Positions 42,480 through 51,445 of a stretch of DNA of 64,000 bases are shown here, one piece after another. The translations under genes and the position numbers were made by a program. Every line of letters starts with the position of its first letter. The first letter of the stretch is position 1. Source of the DNA: Nocardiopsis sp. TSRI0078 (lineage in GTDB: Bacteria > Actinomycetota > Actinomycetes > Streptosporangiales > Streptosporangiaceae); NCBI RefSeq assembly GCF_001905145.1, contig NZ_LWLB01000032.1, positions 222,622 through 286,621 on the forward strand, read 5' to 3'. The notes under the pieces are model-generated. The model did not search any database. It was not told the DNA's origin and was given only the letters and a program-made list of their open reading frames with translations.

Positions 42480-44315
42480 ATGGGAACCGAGGAGAACAAG
42501 CCGGGGCTCGGCTGGCGTGAGGTCGTCGCCGGCCTGCGCCCCGCGATCGGTCTCGTGTGGCGGTCGGGCCGCTGGTGGGCGCTCGGTCTGGCGGCGCTCG
42601 CCGCCGTGGCGGGCGCGGTACCGGTCGCCACAGCCTGGCTCATGCGCACCGTGCTCAACGACCTGTCCGTCGGTGCCGCGACGGCGGCCGTGCTCACCCT
42701 CGCCGTGGTGCTGGCGGTGCTCGGCCTGGTGACCGCGGCGACCACGGCGCTGCAGACCTACGCGGAGGACGAACTGGGCCGCAGGGTCGGCCTGCACGCC
42801 GACGACCGCCTGTTCAGGGCGGTCAACCGGCTTCCGGGACTCGGCCGGTTCGAGGATCCCGCGTTCCTCGACCGCCTGCGGCTGGCCGCCGACAACGGGG
42901 GACAGACGCCCGCGCAGGTCCTGCAGGCCGTCCTGGGGCTGCTCGGCGGGCTCGTGACGATCCTCGGCTTCATCGGCTCCCTCGTGGTGATCCACCCCCT
43001 TCTGGCCGGCGCCGTCCTGCTCGGCACCCTGCCCGCGCTGTGGGCACAGCTGGAACTGTCGCGCCGGCGGGCCGCCATGGTCTGGAGGCTCGGCCCGGTC
43101 GAACGCCGCGAGCTGTTCTACCGGGATCTGATGTCGAGCGTCGAGGCGGCGAAGGAGATCCGCCTCTTCGGCTTGGGCGACATGCTGCGCGGACGCATGC
43201 TGACCGAGCGCAGGACCGCCAACGCCGAGCTGCGGAGGATGGACCGCAGGGACATGCTCGTCCAGGTCGCGGCCGGGCTGCTGGCCGCGCTGATCTCCGG
43301 CGGCGGGCTGGTCTGGGTGATCTTCCAGTCCGGTTCGGGCTCGGGCGCCGTGGGCGACGTCGCCCTCTACATCGCCGCCGCCGGCGCGGTGCAGCAGGGA
43401 ATGGCCGGGTTGATCTCGCTCCTGGCCCAGGCCCACGGGCGTCTGCTGCTGTTCACGCACTACCGCGCCGTCGTCGCGGTCCGGCCCGACCTGTCCTCGG
43501 AGCCGATGCCGCTCGGCCCCCTGACCGGCCGTATCGAACTGCGCGACGTGTGGTTCCGCTACACCCCCGACCACCCCTGGATCCTGCGCGGTGTGGACCT
43601 GGACATCCCGGCCGGGACGGCGCTCGGCCTGGTCGGGCGCAACGGCTCGGGCAAGAGCACCCTCGTCAAACTGCTGTGCCGGTTCTACGACCCGGACCGC
43701 GGCTCCATCACCTGGGACGGAACCGACATCCGGAGGGTGGACCCGGCGGCCCTGCGTGAGCGGATCGGCGCGGTGTTCCAGGACTACATGACCTATGACA
43801 TGACCGCCGCCGAGAACATCGGCCTGGGGGACCAGGCCCACTTCGAGGACCGGAGGGCGATCGAGTCCGCCGCCCTCCGGGCGGGTGTCCACGACGCGCT
43901 CACCGCGCTACCGCAGGGATACGACACGCTCATCACCCGGATCTTCTTCCAAGGGGAGGAGGACGCCGAGGGCGTCGCCCTCTCCGGCGGACAGCAGCAG
44001 CGGGTCGCGATCGCCCGCGCGCTGCTGCGCGAGAAGCGCGACCTGCTCATCCTCGACGAACCCAGCGCGGGGCTGGACGCGGAGGCGGAGTACGAACTGC
44101 ACACGCGGCTCAGGGAGCACCGCCGGGACCACACCAGCCTGCTCGTCTCCCACCGGCTCGGCGCGCTGCGCGACGCCGACCGGATCGTGGTGCTCGACGA
44201 GGGGAGGATCACCGAGGCCGGCACGCACGCCGAGCTGATGGCCGCCGAAGGGGTGTACGCCCGGTTGTTCTCGGTACAGGCCGAGGGGTACCGGGAGGAG
44301 GCCGCGCCGTGCTGA
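42480..44315 (+). CDS. ABC transporter, fused permease and ATPase (exporter type)
   Basis: 611 residues. About six membrane helices fill residues 20-330. The ATPase domain has Walker A GRNGSGKSTL (about 386-395), the signature LSGGQQQRVAIARAL (about 501-515), Walker B DLLILDEPSAGLD and the H-loop SHRLG. It resembles exporters of lipids, drugs and peptides and has no N-terminal C39 peptidase domain, so leader removal must be done by another enzyme, and an S26 peptidase gene follows. It starts three bases after the thioredoxin stop and overlaps the peptidase gene by seven bases. Export of the six-Cys peptide is inferred from the operon. Confidence 0.9.
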   Translation: MGTEENKPGLGWREVVAGLRPAIGLVWRSGRWWALGLAALAAVAGAVPVATAWLMRTVLNDLSVGAATAAVLTLAVVLAVLGLVTAATTALQTYAEDELGRRVGLHADDRLFRAVNRLPGLGRFEDPAFLDRLRLAADNGGQTPAQVLQAVLGLLGGLVTILGFIGSLVVIHPLLAGAVLLGTLPALWAQLELSRRRAAMVWRLGPVERRELFYRDLMSSVEAAKEIRLFGLGDMLRGRMLTERRTANAELRRMDRRDMLVQVAAGLLAALISGGGLVWVIFQSGSGSGAVGDVALYIAAAGAVQQGMAGLISLLAQAHGRLLLFTHYRAVVAVRPDLSSEPMPLGPLTGRIELRDVWFRYTPDHPWILRGVDLDIPAGTALGLVGRNGSGKSTLVKLLCRFYDPDRGSITWDGTDIRRVDPAALRERIGAVFQDYMTYDMTAAENIGLGDQAHFEDRRAIESAALRAGVHDALTALPQGYDTLITRIFFQGEEDAEGVALSGGQQQRVAIARALLREKRDLLILDEPSAGLDAEAEYELHTRLREHRRDHTSLLVSHRLGALRDADRIVVLDEGRITEAGTHAELMAAEGVYARLFSVQAEGYREEAAPC

Positions 44316-44764
44316 CCCTGCTCGTGTCCGCCGCGACGGCCGTGCTCGCTGTCGCGGTGCCGGGACTGGGCGCCCTGCTGTGGATACGCGGCAGGGTCTT
44401 CGTCACGGAGGTATTCGGCGAGAGCATGCTGCCCACGCTGTGCCACGGGGACCGGATGCTCGCCGTGCGCGCGGGCAGGAACACGGTGTTCACCCCGAGC
44501 CAGTTGGTGGTCCTGAGCGATCCGGAGGCGCCCGTGGTCCGCGACGAACGCAACCGCAGAAGAAGGAACTACCTGGTCAAGAGGGTGGTCGCTGTGGCGG
44601 GCGAACCGCTGCCCGAAGGCGTCGCCCACGTCACCGGCACCGTGCCCGAGGGGCACCTGGTGGTGATGGGCGACAACCTCGGCCGCAGCCGCGACTCACG
44701 GGACTTCGGCCCGGTGCCTGCCCATCGGGTCGTGGGCACCGTACTGCGACGGCTGGAGGGGTGA
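44309..44764 (+). CDS. S26 family signal peptidase
   Basis: 151 residues from the GTG at 44309. One N-terminal membrane anchor (about 5-26) precedes the catalytic Ser39 in GESMLPTL and the general base Lys91 in YLVKRVVAVAGE; the conserved GDNLGRSRDSRDFGPV box ends the domain. This is the minimal signal peptidase I / Imp1-like form. Its presence inside the peptide operon suggests it is dedicated to cleaving the precursor leader, perhaps after the AEAAA segment. Housekeeping LepB genes normally sit elsewhere. Confidence 0.9.
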   Translation: MLTLLVSAATAVLAVAVPGLGALLWIRGRVFVTEVFGESMLPTLCHGDRMLAVRAGRNTVFTPSQLVVLSDPEAPVVRDERNRRRRNYLVKRVVAVAGEPLPEGVAHVTGTVPEGHLVVMGDNLGRSRDSRDFGPVPAHRVVGTVLRRLEG

Positions 44765-44769
44765 GGGCC

Positions 44770-45294
44770 ATGCCGTGGGAGTACCTGGTTCCCGGGGCGG
44801 CGGCCCTGCTCGCGACGGTCTTCGCCGTCTCCGCGTTCGGCAAGCTCCGGGACCTGCGGGCCTTCGCGGAGTCGTTGGAGCCGCTGCGGCTCGTTCCGCG
44901 GCGCCTGCTGCTCCCCGCGGCCGCGGGCGTCCTCGCCGCCGAGACCGCCGTGGTCGCCGCCTTCGGCGGCTACGCGATGGGGGTCGAGCCCGCTGGGAGG
45001 GCCGCCTTCGGTGGTGCGCTCGCGCTCCTGGGGGTGTTCACGGCGGTGGTCGTGTTCTCCCTGCGGCGCAGGACGTCCGCGCGCTGCCACTGCTTCGGGC
45101 GGCCCGGCGCCGTGTACGCGCCGCGCCACGTGGTCCGGAACGCGGGGCTGGGCGCGGCGGCCGTGCTCGGCGCTCTCGCCGCGGTACCCGGGAGCGCGCC
45201 CGAGCCGGCCGGTGTGCTCGTCGCCGTGCTGACGGGGGCGGTCGTCGGCGTCCTCGTCACGGCCATGGACGACGTCGCGGAACTGTTCGCCTGA
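44770..45294 (+). CDS. MauE/DoxX-like redox membrane protein
   Basis: 174 residues from the ATG at 44770 (a GTG at 44761 overlapping the previous stop as GTGA is the alternative). Four membrane segments; FGKLRDLRAFAESLEPLRLVP after helix 1 is the typical MauE pattern, and RCHCFGRPG gives a conserved Cys pair. MauE works with MauD in disulfide formation in methylotrophs. There is no methylamine dehydrogenase gene here, so the pair has been adopted for another Cys-rich product, most simply the six-Cys peptide. It is the last gene of the operon; a terminator-like hairpin follows. Confidence 0.85.
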   Translation: MPWEYLVPGAAALLATVFAVSAFGKLRDLRAFAESLEPLRLVPRRLLLPAAAGVLAAETAVVAAFGGYAMGVEPAGRAAFGGALALLGVFTAVVVFSLRRRTSARCHCFGRPGAVYAPRHVVRNAGLGAAAVLGALAAVPGSAPEPAGVLVAVLTGAVVGVLVTAMDDVAELFA

Positions 45295-45300
45295 AGGACG

Positions 45301-45332
45301 CGGGGCCCGGCCCGGCGGCGGCCGGGACCCCG
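45301..45332. terminator. Hairpin between the peptide operon and acyl-CoA dehydrogenase gene
   Basis: Arms CGGGGCCCGGCC and GGCCGGGACCCCG pair with one bulged A; convergent genes on both sides. Confidence 0.6.
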
Positions 45333-45348
45333 CGGCGGACACGGTCCG

Positions 45349-46506
45349 CTACGCCGGAAGGCCCAGTTCGCGGGCGATGAGCATCTTCTGCACCTCGCTG
45401 GTGCCCTCGCCGATCTCCAGGATCTTGGCGTCGCGGTAGAAGCGGCCCACGGCGTAGTCGTTCATGAATCCGTAGCCGCCGAACACCTGTGTGGCGTCGC
45501 GCGCGTTGTCCATGGCGGCGTTGGAGGCCACCAGCTTGGCGATCGCCGCCTCCTTCTTGAACGGCTCGCCCGCCAGCATCCGCGAGGCCGCGTCGTAGTA
45601 GGCCAGCCGCGCGGTGTGCGCCCGCGACTCCATCTCGGCGATCTTGAACTGGATCGCCTGGTAGCTGCCGATGGAGCTGCCGAAGGCGTGCCGCTCGTGG
45701 GCGTAGCGCACGCTCTCGTCCACGCATCCCTGCGCCAGGCCGACCGACAGCGCCGCGATGGCGATGCGGCCCTCGTCCAGGATCCGCAGGAACTGCGCGT
45801 ACCCGCGCCCGCGCTCGCCGACCAGGTTGGCCTCGGGCACCCGACAGTCCTCGAACACCAGCTCGTTGGTGTCGGAGGCGTTCCAGCCCACCTTCGAGTA
45901 CTTCTGGCCCACCGAGAAGCCCGGCGTCCCCTTCGGCACCAGGATCGAGGAGATCTCCGGCCGCCCGTCCTCCCGCCGGCCCGTCACGGCGGTCACCGTC
46001 ACCAGTGCGGTGATGTCCGTTCCGGAGTTGGTGATGAAGGACTTCGTCCCGTTGATCACCCACTCGCCGTCCTCCAGGCGCGCGGTGGTCTTCGTGGCCC
46101 CCGCGTCGGAGCCGCCGTCCGGCTCGGTCAGCCCGAAGGCCCCCAGCGCCTCGCCCGAGCACAGCCTGGGCAGGTAGGTCTTCCTCTGCTCCTCGGTGCC
46201 GAACCGGTAGAGGGGCATCGCGCCCAGGGACACGCCCGCCTCCAGGGTGATGGCCACCGACGAGTCCACCCGGGCGAGCTCCTCCAGCGCCAGGCACAGG
46301 GCGAAGTAGTCGCCGCCCATGCCCCCGTGCTCCTCGGGGAAGGGCAGCCCGAACAGGCCCATCCGGCCCATCTTGGCGACGACCTCGTACGGGAAGGCCT
46401 CCCGCTCGTAGTAGTCGCCGATGACCGGGGCGACCTCGCTGCGCGCGAACTCCTCCACGGCGGCCCGTAGGTCGGCGTGCTCGGTCGAGAGCTGGTGACG
46501 GTTCAT
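45349..46506 (-). CDS. Acyl-CoA dehydrogenase
   Basis: 385 residues with the complete ACAD fold: FGLTEPDGGSDAGATKTTA for FAD/substrate binding, YSKVGWNASDTNELVFEDCRV, and C-terminal QVFGGYGFMNDYAVGRFYRDA. The Glu at the MCAD catalytic position is retained in EIGEGTSEVQ; isovaleryl-CoA dehydrogenases usually have Ala or Gly there, so an isovaleryl role is not supported by this residue. Its ATG overlaps the carboxylase alpha stop (46503-46506). Together with the carboxylase genes it should serve branched-chain or other short acyl-CoA breakdown. Confidence 0.92.
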   Translation of the reverse strand: MNRHQLSTEHADLRAAVEEFARSEVAPVIGDYYEREAFPYEVVAKMGRMGLFGLPFPEEHGGMGGDYFALCLALEELARVDSSVAITLEAGVSLGAMPLYRFGTEEQRKTYLPRLCSGEALGAFGLTEPDGGSDAGATKTTARLEDGEWVINGTKSFITNSGTDITALVTVTAVTGRREDGRPEISSILVPKGTPGFSVGQKYSKVGWNASDTNELVFEDCRVPEANLVGERGRGYAQFLRILDEGRIAIAALSVGLAQGCVDESVRYAHERHAFGSSIGSYQAIQFKIAEMESRAHTARLAYYDAASRMLAGEPFKKEAAIAKLVASNAAMDNARDATQVFGGYGFMNDYAVGRFYRDAKILEIGEGTSEVQKMLIARELGLPA

Positions 46507-48587
46507 CGCTGGTTCTCCTCGCTGGTGGCGGGGGCGGACACGCCCTGGGTGTCGGCGGGTTCGTCCCGGACGGGTTCGACGGTGACCAGGACGGCGTCCA
46601 TGGGTACGGACGCGCCGGGACGCACCGCCACGGACGCGACGGTCCCGTCGACGGGTGAGGTGACGGAGTGCTCCATCTTCATGGCCTCGACGACGGCGAG
46701 CGGGGTCCCCGCACGTACCGTCTGCCCCACCTGGACCGGGACGGCGAGCACCGTCCCCGGCATGGGGCTGCGCACGGTCCCGTCGGCGGCGGCGTCGTCC
46801 TGGCGCAGCGCGGCCGCGACGGGCTCCTCGTGCAGGGTCCACGCGGTACCGCTCGCGCCCAGCCACCGGTGCGCGGTGGCGGGGTCGTCGGCGCGCGTGT
46901 AGGTGCGGGTGCGGCCCGCGTAGGTGACGGTCAACCGGGTCCCGTCGGCGGAGCGGAGGGCCCGGGCCGCGACGGGCTTCCCGTCGTCCACCCGCACCCA
47001 GTAGGTGTCCCGACCCACGCGCCGTACGTGGACGACGGCGGAGTCGTGCCGGGGCGCCCGCAGCCGCCAGGGCGTCCACGCCCGCTCGCCCATCCGCCAT
47101 CCGTCGGGGACGGCGAACCGGTCCGCCGCCGCGGGCCCCTCCAGGTCCAGCTGGTGGTCCAGGGCCGCCGCCGCGTACACGTCCGCGGGAAGGCCCTCGG
47201 GGGCGGGCTCGGGTGGGTCGGACTCGATCAGGTCGGTGCTCAGGTCACCGGCCACCACGCGCGGGTGGCGCAGCAGGCGGCGCAGGAACGCGGTGTTGGT
47301 GACGCAGCCCAGCAGCAGGTACCCGGCCAGGGCGGCGTCCATCCGGCGCAGCGCCTTGGCACGGTCGGGGCCCCAGGTGACCACCTTGGCGAGCATCGGG
47401 TCGAACGCGGAGGTGACCTCGCCGCCCACGGCGATCCCCGAGTCCACCCGGACCCCGTACCCGGAGGGCTCGACGAGGGACAGCACCGGCCCGCCCGTGG
47501 GCAGGAACCCCCGGTCGGCGTCCTCGGCGTAGACCCGCGACTCCACGGCGTGGCCCCGCCAGGACACGTCCTCCTGGGCGAAGGGCAAAGGCTCGCCCAG
47601 GGCCACCCGTACCTGGAGCTCGACCAGGTCGACGCCGCGCTCGCCGCGCACGGCCACGACCTCCTCGGTGACCGGGTGCTCCACCTGCAGGCGGGTGTTC
47701 ATCTCCAGGAAGGAGAAGGACAGCTCACCGCCGGGACCCGCCTCGGCGATGAACTCCACGGTGCCCGCGCCCACGTACCCGCAGGAGCGTGCGGCGGCCA
47801 CGGCGGCCTCGCCCATGGTGGCGCGCTGGGCGTCGGTGAGCAGCGGGGAGGGCGCCTCCTCCACCACCTTCTGGTGGCGGCGCTGCAGGCTGCACTCGCG
47901 CTCGCCCAGGTGGACGACGTTGCCGTGGCCGTCGGCCAGGACCTGCACCTCGATGTGCCGGGGCCGCTGCACCAGCCGCTCCACCAGGAGGGTGGAGTCG
48001 CCGAAGGCGGCCAGGGCCTCCCTGCGGGCGGCCGCGGCGCTGGAGAGGAGGTCGTCGGGGGAGTGCACGGCCCGCATGCCCTTGCCGCCGCCGCCGGCGG
48101 AGGGCTTGATGAGCAGCGGGTAGCCGGTCCGGGCGGCGGCGTCGAGCAGCGCGTCGTCGTCCATGGGCCGTCCGGGCTTCTCGGTGAACCCGCCCAGGAC
48201 GGGTACGCCCGCGGCGGCCACCGTGTCCTTGGCGCGGATCTTGTCGCCCATCGCCTCGATGGCAGAGGGCGGCGGACCGACGAAGGTCAGTCCGGCGTCG
48301 GCGCAGGCCCGCGCGAAGCCGGCGTTCTCGGACAGGAAGCCGTAGCCGGGGTGCACCATGCCGGCCCCGCCCTCCAGGGCGGCGGCCACGATCGCGGCGG
48401 AGTCCAGGTAGCCCTCCACCCGGAGGGCGCGGTCGGCGGCCAGGGTGTGCGGGGCGTCGGCGTCGGCGTCGGTGTACACCGCCACCGAGCCGATCCCCAT
48501 GCTGTTCAGGGTGCGGATGATCCGCAGCGCGATCTCGCCCCGGTTGGCGACGAGCACCGTCGCGGGGGTCAGTGGTGTGGTGGTCAA
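46503..48587 (-). CDS. Acyl-CoA carboxylase alpha subunit (biotin carboxylase + BCCP)
   Basis: 694 residues from the TTG at 48585-48587, with GAGGA just upstream. The biotin carboxylase part (about 1-450) begins LVANRGEIALRIIRT and has the ATP-grasp loop KPSAGGGGKGM; the C-terminal biotin carrier domain holds EAMKME with the biotinylated Lys at 637. This is the MccA/AccA form of a two-subunit acyl-CoA carboxylase. The partner beta subunit gene ends seven bases upstream. 3-methylcrotonyl-CoA is the likeliest substrate from context; propionyl- or geranyl-CoA are alternatives. Confidence 0.93.
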   Translation of the reverse strand: MTTTPLTPATVLVANRGEIALRIIRTLNSMGIGSVAVYTDADADAPHTLAADRALRVEGYLDSAAIVAAALEGGAGMVHPGYGFLSENAGFARACADAGLTFVGPPPSAIEAMGDKIRAKDTVAAAGVPVLGGFTEKPGRPMDDDALLDAAARTGYPLLIKPSAGGGGKGMRAVHSPDDLLSSAAAARREALAAFGDSTLLVERLVQRPRHIEVQVLADGHGNVVHLGERECSLQRRHQKVVEEAPSPLLTDAQRATMGEAAVAAARSCGYVGAGTVEFIAEAGPGGELSFSFLEMNTRLQVEHPVTEEVVAVRGERGVDLVELQVRVALGEPLPFAQEDVSWRGHAVESRVYAEDADRGFLPTGGPVLSLVEPSGYGVRVDSGIAVGGEVTSAFDPMLAKVVTWGPDRAKALRRMDAALAGYLLLGCVTNTAFLRRLLRHPRVVAGDLSTDLIESDPPEPAPEGLPADVYAAAALDHQLDLEGPAAADRFAVPDGWRMGERAWTPWRLRAPRHDSAVVHVRRVGRDTYWVRVDDGKPVAARALRSADGTRLTVTYAGRTRTYTRADDPATAHRWLGASGTAWTLHEEPVAAALRQDDAAADGTVRSPMPGTVLAVPVQVGQTVRAGTPLAVVEAMKMEHSVTSPVDGTVASVAVRPGASVPMDAVLVTVEPVRDEPADTQGVSAPATSEENQR

Positions 48588-48594
48588 GGGTTCC

Positions 48595-50220
48595 TCACAT
48601 CCGGAAGACGCCGTAGCCCACCGGTTCCAGCGGCGCGTGGCGGGCGGCGGACAGGGCCATGGCGAGCACGTCGCGGGTGTCGGCGGGGTCGATCACACCG
48701 TCGTCCCACAGGCGCGCGGTGGAGTAGTACGGGCTGCCCTGCTCCTCGTACTGGTCGCGGATGGGGGCCTTGAAGGCCTCCTCGTCCTCGGCGGACCACT
48801 CCTCGCCGCGCGCGGCGAGCTGGTCGCGGCGGACGGTGGAGAGCACCGAGGCGGCCTGTTCGCCGCCCATCACCGAGATGCGGGCGTTCGGCCACATCCA
48901 CAGGAAGCGGGGGGAGTAGGCCCGGCCGCACATGCTGTAGTTGCCCGCGCCGAAGGAACCGCCGATGACCACCGTGAACTTGGGGACCCGTGCGCACGCC
49001 ACCGCGGTGACCATCTTCGCGCCGTGCTTGGCGATGCCTCCGGCCTCGTAGTCCCGTCCCACCATGAACCCGGAGATGTTCTGCAGGAACACCAGCGGCA
49101 CGCCGCGCCGGTCGCACAGCTCGATGAAGTGCGCCCCCTTGAGCGCGGACTCGGCGAACAGGATGCCGTTGTTGGCCACGATCCCGACCGGGTGTCCGTG
49201 GATGTGCGCGAACCCGGTGACCAGCGTGGTGCCGTACTCGGCCTTGAACTCGGTGAACTCGCTGCCGTCCACGACGCGGCCGATGACCTCGCGCACGTCG
49301 TAGGGGGTGCGGGTGTCGGCGGGCACCACCCCGTACAGCTCCCCGGGGTCCAGCGCCGGGGGACGGGGCTCGCGCACCTGCCATGCGGGGGGCTCGGGCG
49401 GGCCCAGGGTGTCGGCGATGCGCCGGACGAGGGTCAGGGCGTGGGAGTCGTCGTCGGCCAGGTGGTCGGTGACCCCCGAGATCCGCGAGTGCAGGTCGCC
49501 GCCGCCCAGCTCCTCGGCGGTGACGACCTCGCCGGTGGCGGCCTTCACCAGGGGAGGGCCGCCCAGGAAGATCGTGCCCTGGTCGCGGACGATGACCGCC
49601 TCGTCGCTCATCGCCGGGACGTAGGCGCCGCCCGCCGTGCACGAGCCCAGCACCGCGGCGATCTGCGGGATGCCCAGCCTGGACATGGTGGCCTGGTTGT
49701 AGAAGATCCGGCCGAAGTGCTCCCGGTCGGGGAACACCTCGTCCTGCATGGGCAGGAACGCGCCGCCGGAGTCGGCGAGGTAGACGCACGGCAGCCGGTT
49801 GTGCAGCGCCACCTCCTGGGCGCGCAGGTGCTTCTTGACGGTCATGGGGTAGTAGCTGCCGCCCTTGACCGTGGCGTCGTTGGCGACCACGACCATCGGG
49901 CGGCCCATGACACGGCCCACGCCCGCGATCATCCCGGCGCCGGGGGCGTCCTGTCCGTCCTGGCCGTAGAGCCCGTAGGCGGCCAGGGGCGAGATCTCCA
50001 GGAAGGGGGATCCCGGGTCCAGGAGGAGGTCGACACGGTCGCGCGGCAGGAGTTTGCCGCGTTCGACGTGCCGTGCCCGGGTCTTCTCCGGGCCGCCCAG
50101 AGCGGCGGTCGCGATCCGCTCGCGCAGCTCCAGGGCGAGGGCGCGGTTCGCCGCCTCGTTGTCGGCGAAGGCGGGCCCGGCGGTGTCCACCGCGGTGCCG
50201 AGCACATATGCCCTGCTCAT
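48595..50220 (-). CDS. Acyl-CoA carboxylase beta subunit, methylcrotonyl-CoA carboxylase type
   Basis: 541 residues from the ATG at 50218-50220, preceded by GAGAGGAC. Both crotonase-like halves are present: the acyl-CoA half with [33 protein letters not shown], and the carboxybiotin half with [27 protein letters not shown]. These two segments are characteristic of MccB/AtuC-type subunits rather than propionyl-CoA carboxylase. First gene of the operon, divergent from a TetR gene with a three-half-site operator between. Confidence 0.92.
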   Translation of the reverse strand: MSRAYVLGTAVDTAGPAFADNEAANRALALELRERIATAALGGPEKTRARHVERGKLLPRDRVDLLLDPGSPFLEISPLAAYGLYGQDGQDAPGAGMIAGVGRVMGRPMVVVANDATVKGGSYYPMTVKKHLRAQEVALHNRLPCVYLADSGGAFLPMQDEVFPDREHFGRIFYNQATMSRLGIPQIAAVLGSCTAGGAYVPAMSDEAVIVRDQGTIFLGGPPLVKAATGEVVTAEELGGGDLHSRISGVTDHLADDDSHALTLVRRIADTLGPPEPPAWQVREPRPPALDPGELYGVVPADTRTPYDVREVIGRVVDGSEFTEFKAEYGTTLVTGFAHIHGHPVGIVANNGILFAESALKGAHFIELCDRRGVPLVFLQNISGFMVGRDYEAGGIAKHGAKMVTAVACARVPKFTVVIGGSFGAGNYSMCGRAYSPRFLWMWPNARISVMGGEQAASVLSTVRRDQLAARGEEWSAEDEEAFKAPIRDQYEEQGSPYYSTARLWDDGVIDPADTRDVLAMALSAARHAPLEPVGYGVFRM

Positions 50221-50251
50221 GTTGTCCTCTCGTGGAGGGGTGTTAATGCTC

Positions 50252-50284
50252 ACTAACATCTGCGATGTTAGTAACTACTAACAT
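50252..50284. promoter_or_regulatory. Three-half-site TetR-type operator before the carboxylase operon
   Basis: ACTAACATC-TGC-GATGTTAGT (50252-50272) is a perfect palindrome with 9-bp arms, and its right arm is also the left arm of a second perfect palindrome ATGTTAGTA-AC-TACTAACAT (50265-50284). The AT-rich block is embedded in very GC-rich DNA, 32 bp before the carboxylase beta start and 50 bp before the regulator start. Confidence 0.75.
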
Positions 50285-50333
50285 GGGTGTCCAGGGCCCG
50301 GGGCGTCACCGGGGCGGGAAGGAGGGATGGAGG

Positions 50334-50915
50334 ATGGCCAGACCCGCGGGCCGGCGCAGGACGGCGATCCTGGGCGCGGCGGCGCGGCTCTTCGCCGAGC
50401 ACGGCTACCGGGGCGTGTCCATCGACGACCTCGGGCGCGCCGTCGGCACCACCGGCCCCGCCCTGTACCGGCACTTCCCCGGCAAGCAGGCGCTGCTCGG
50501 CGAGGTGCTGGTGGACGTCAGCGACCGGCTGGCGGGCCGGGGCCGGGAACTGGTGGCCCGCGCGTCGGGCGCCGAGGAGGCCCTGGACGCGCTGCTGCGC
50601 GGGCACATCGCCTTCGCGCTGGACGAGCCCGCCCTGATCACCGTGCACGACCGGGAGCTGGGCAACCTCACCGACGCCGACCGGCGCCGGGTGCGCCGCC
50701 TCCAGCGCGGTTACGTCGAGCAGTGGGTGGGCGTGCTCGCCGAGCTGCGGCCGAACGCGCCGCCCGCCGTTCTGCGCGCCGCCGTGCACGCGGCGTTCGG
50801 GCTGCTCAACTCCACTCCGCACAGCCGGGGGGAGCTGTCACGCCCGCAGATGGCGCAGCTGCTGCTGGACATGGGCAGGGCCGCCCTGACCGTGCCCGCC
50901 GCCCTGCCGGGCTGA
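50334..50915 (+). CDS. TetR family regulator of the acyl-CoA carboxylase operon
   Basis: 193 residues from the ATG at 50334, with AAGGAGGG seven bases upstream. The HTH is about residues 25-55 (VSIDDLGRAVGTTGPALYRHFPGKQALL). The C-terminal domain resembles the SCO4008-like/TetR groups near MccA-MccB genes of actinomycetes. The two overlapping palindromes in the divergent gap are its probable binding site; an acyl-CoA is a plausible effector. Confidence 0.9.
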   Translation: MARPAGRRRTAILGAAARLFAEHGYRGVSIDDLGRAVGTTGPALYRHFPGKQALLGEVLVDVSDRLAGRGRELVARASGAEEALDALLRGHIAFALDEPALITVHDRELGNLTDADRRRVRRLQRGYVEQWVGVLAELRPNAPPAVLRAAVHAAFGLLNSTPHSRGELSRPQMAQLLLDMGRAALTVPAALPG

Positions 50916-51148
50916 GCGGCGCGTTCGCGCGGGCCCGTCCGGGCGGCCCGGTGCCCCGGGGCGGCCGGGGGAGGGGCGGGCCCGGGGTCTCAGTGGGCCG
51001 GTGGTCCTGGGGGGGGAGGCGGCCCGGGCCGGTCGGACCGCACGTCCACGGGTTCCCGACGGAGCCCGCTTCCCGGCGGGGCGCCGGTTGCTCTCCGTGT
51101 GCGGGGCGCGGCCCGCGCCGGGCCCGCCCCGCACGCCGGCGCGTGTTC

Positions 51149-51445
51149 CTACGGCAGGACGTCGCCGGTGCCCGCCGCGGGCGCCATGGGCTCCCCGGGC
51201 GTGGTGGTGTTCCCGGGCGTCGTGTTCTGCTCCGGGGCGCCGGTGTTCGCGGGGGCCTCCTCCGAGGAGGAGCCGGTGTCGCCCTGGAAGCTCTCCGCGT
51301 CAGGGACGTGCGGCCCCAGCAGGTCGGTGAGGACGTGGCCGAGGATCCCCTCCTCCTTGGGGTCGGCGAGGGCGGTGCCCGCGCCGGCCACCGTCAGTCC
51401 TCCGGCCAGCATGGTCGCGGCGGCGATCCTGGTGAACGTACGCAT
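51149..51445 (-). CDS. Small secreted protein with Ser/Thr/Pro-rich tail
   Basis: 98 residues. A clear signal peptide (RTFTRIAAATMLAGGLTVAG, cleaved near ALA-DP at about 27) leaves a mature protein of about 70 residues: a short helical part (KEEGILGHVLTDLLGPHV) and a low-complexity tail rich in Gly, Thr, Pro, Glu and Asn. No Cys, no sortase signal, no transmembrane tail. It looks like one of the small exported proteins of actinomycetes; no function is recognised. Confidence 0.7.
   Translation of the reverse strand: MRTFTRIAAATMLAGGLTVAGAGTALADPKEEGILGHVLTDLLGPHVPDAESFQGDTGSSSEEAPANTGAPEQNTTPGNTTTPGEPMAPAAGTGDVLP

Noticed and set aside
41922-45294. Methylamine dehydrogenase (mau) operon
   Set aside because: Only MauD- and MauE-like proteins are present; no large or small dehydrogenase subunit, MauG or amicyanin gene is nearby.
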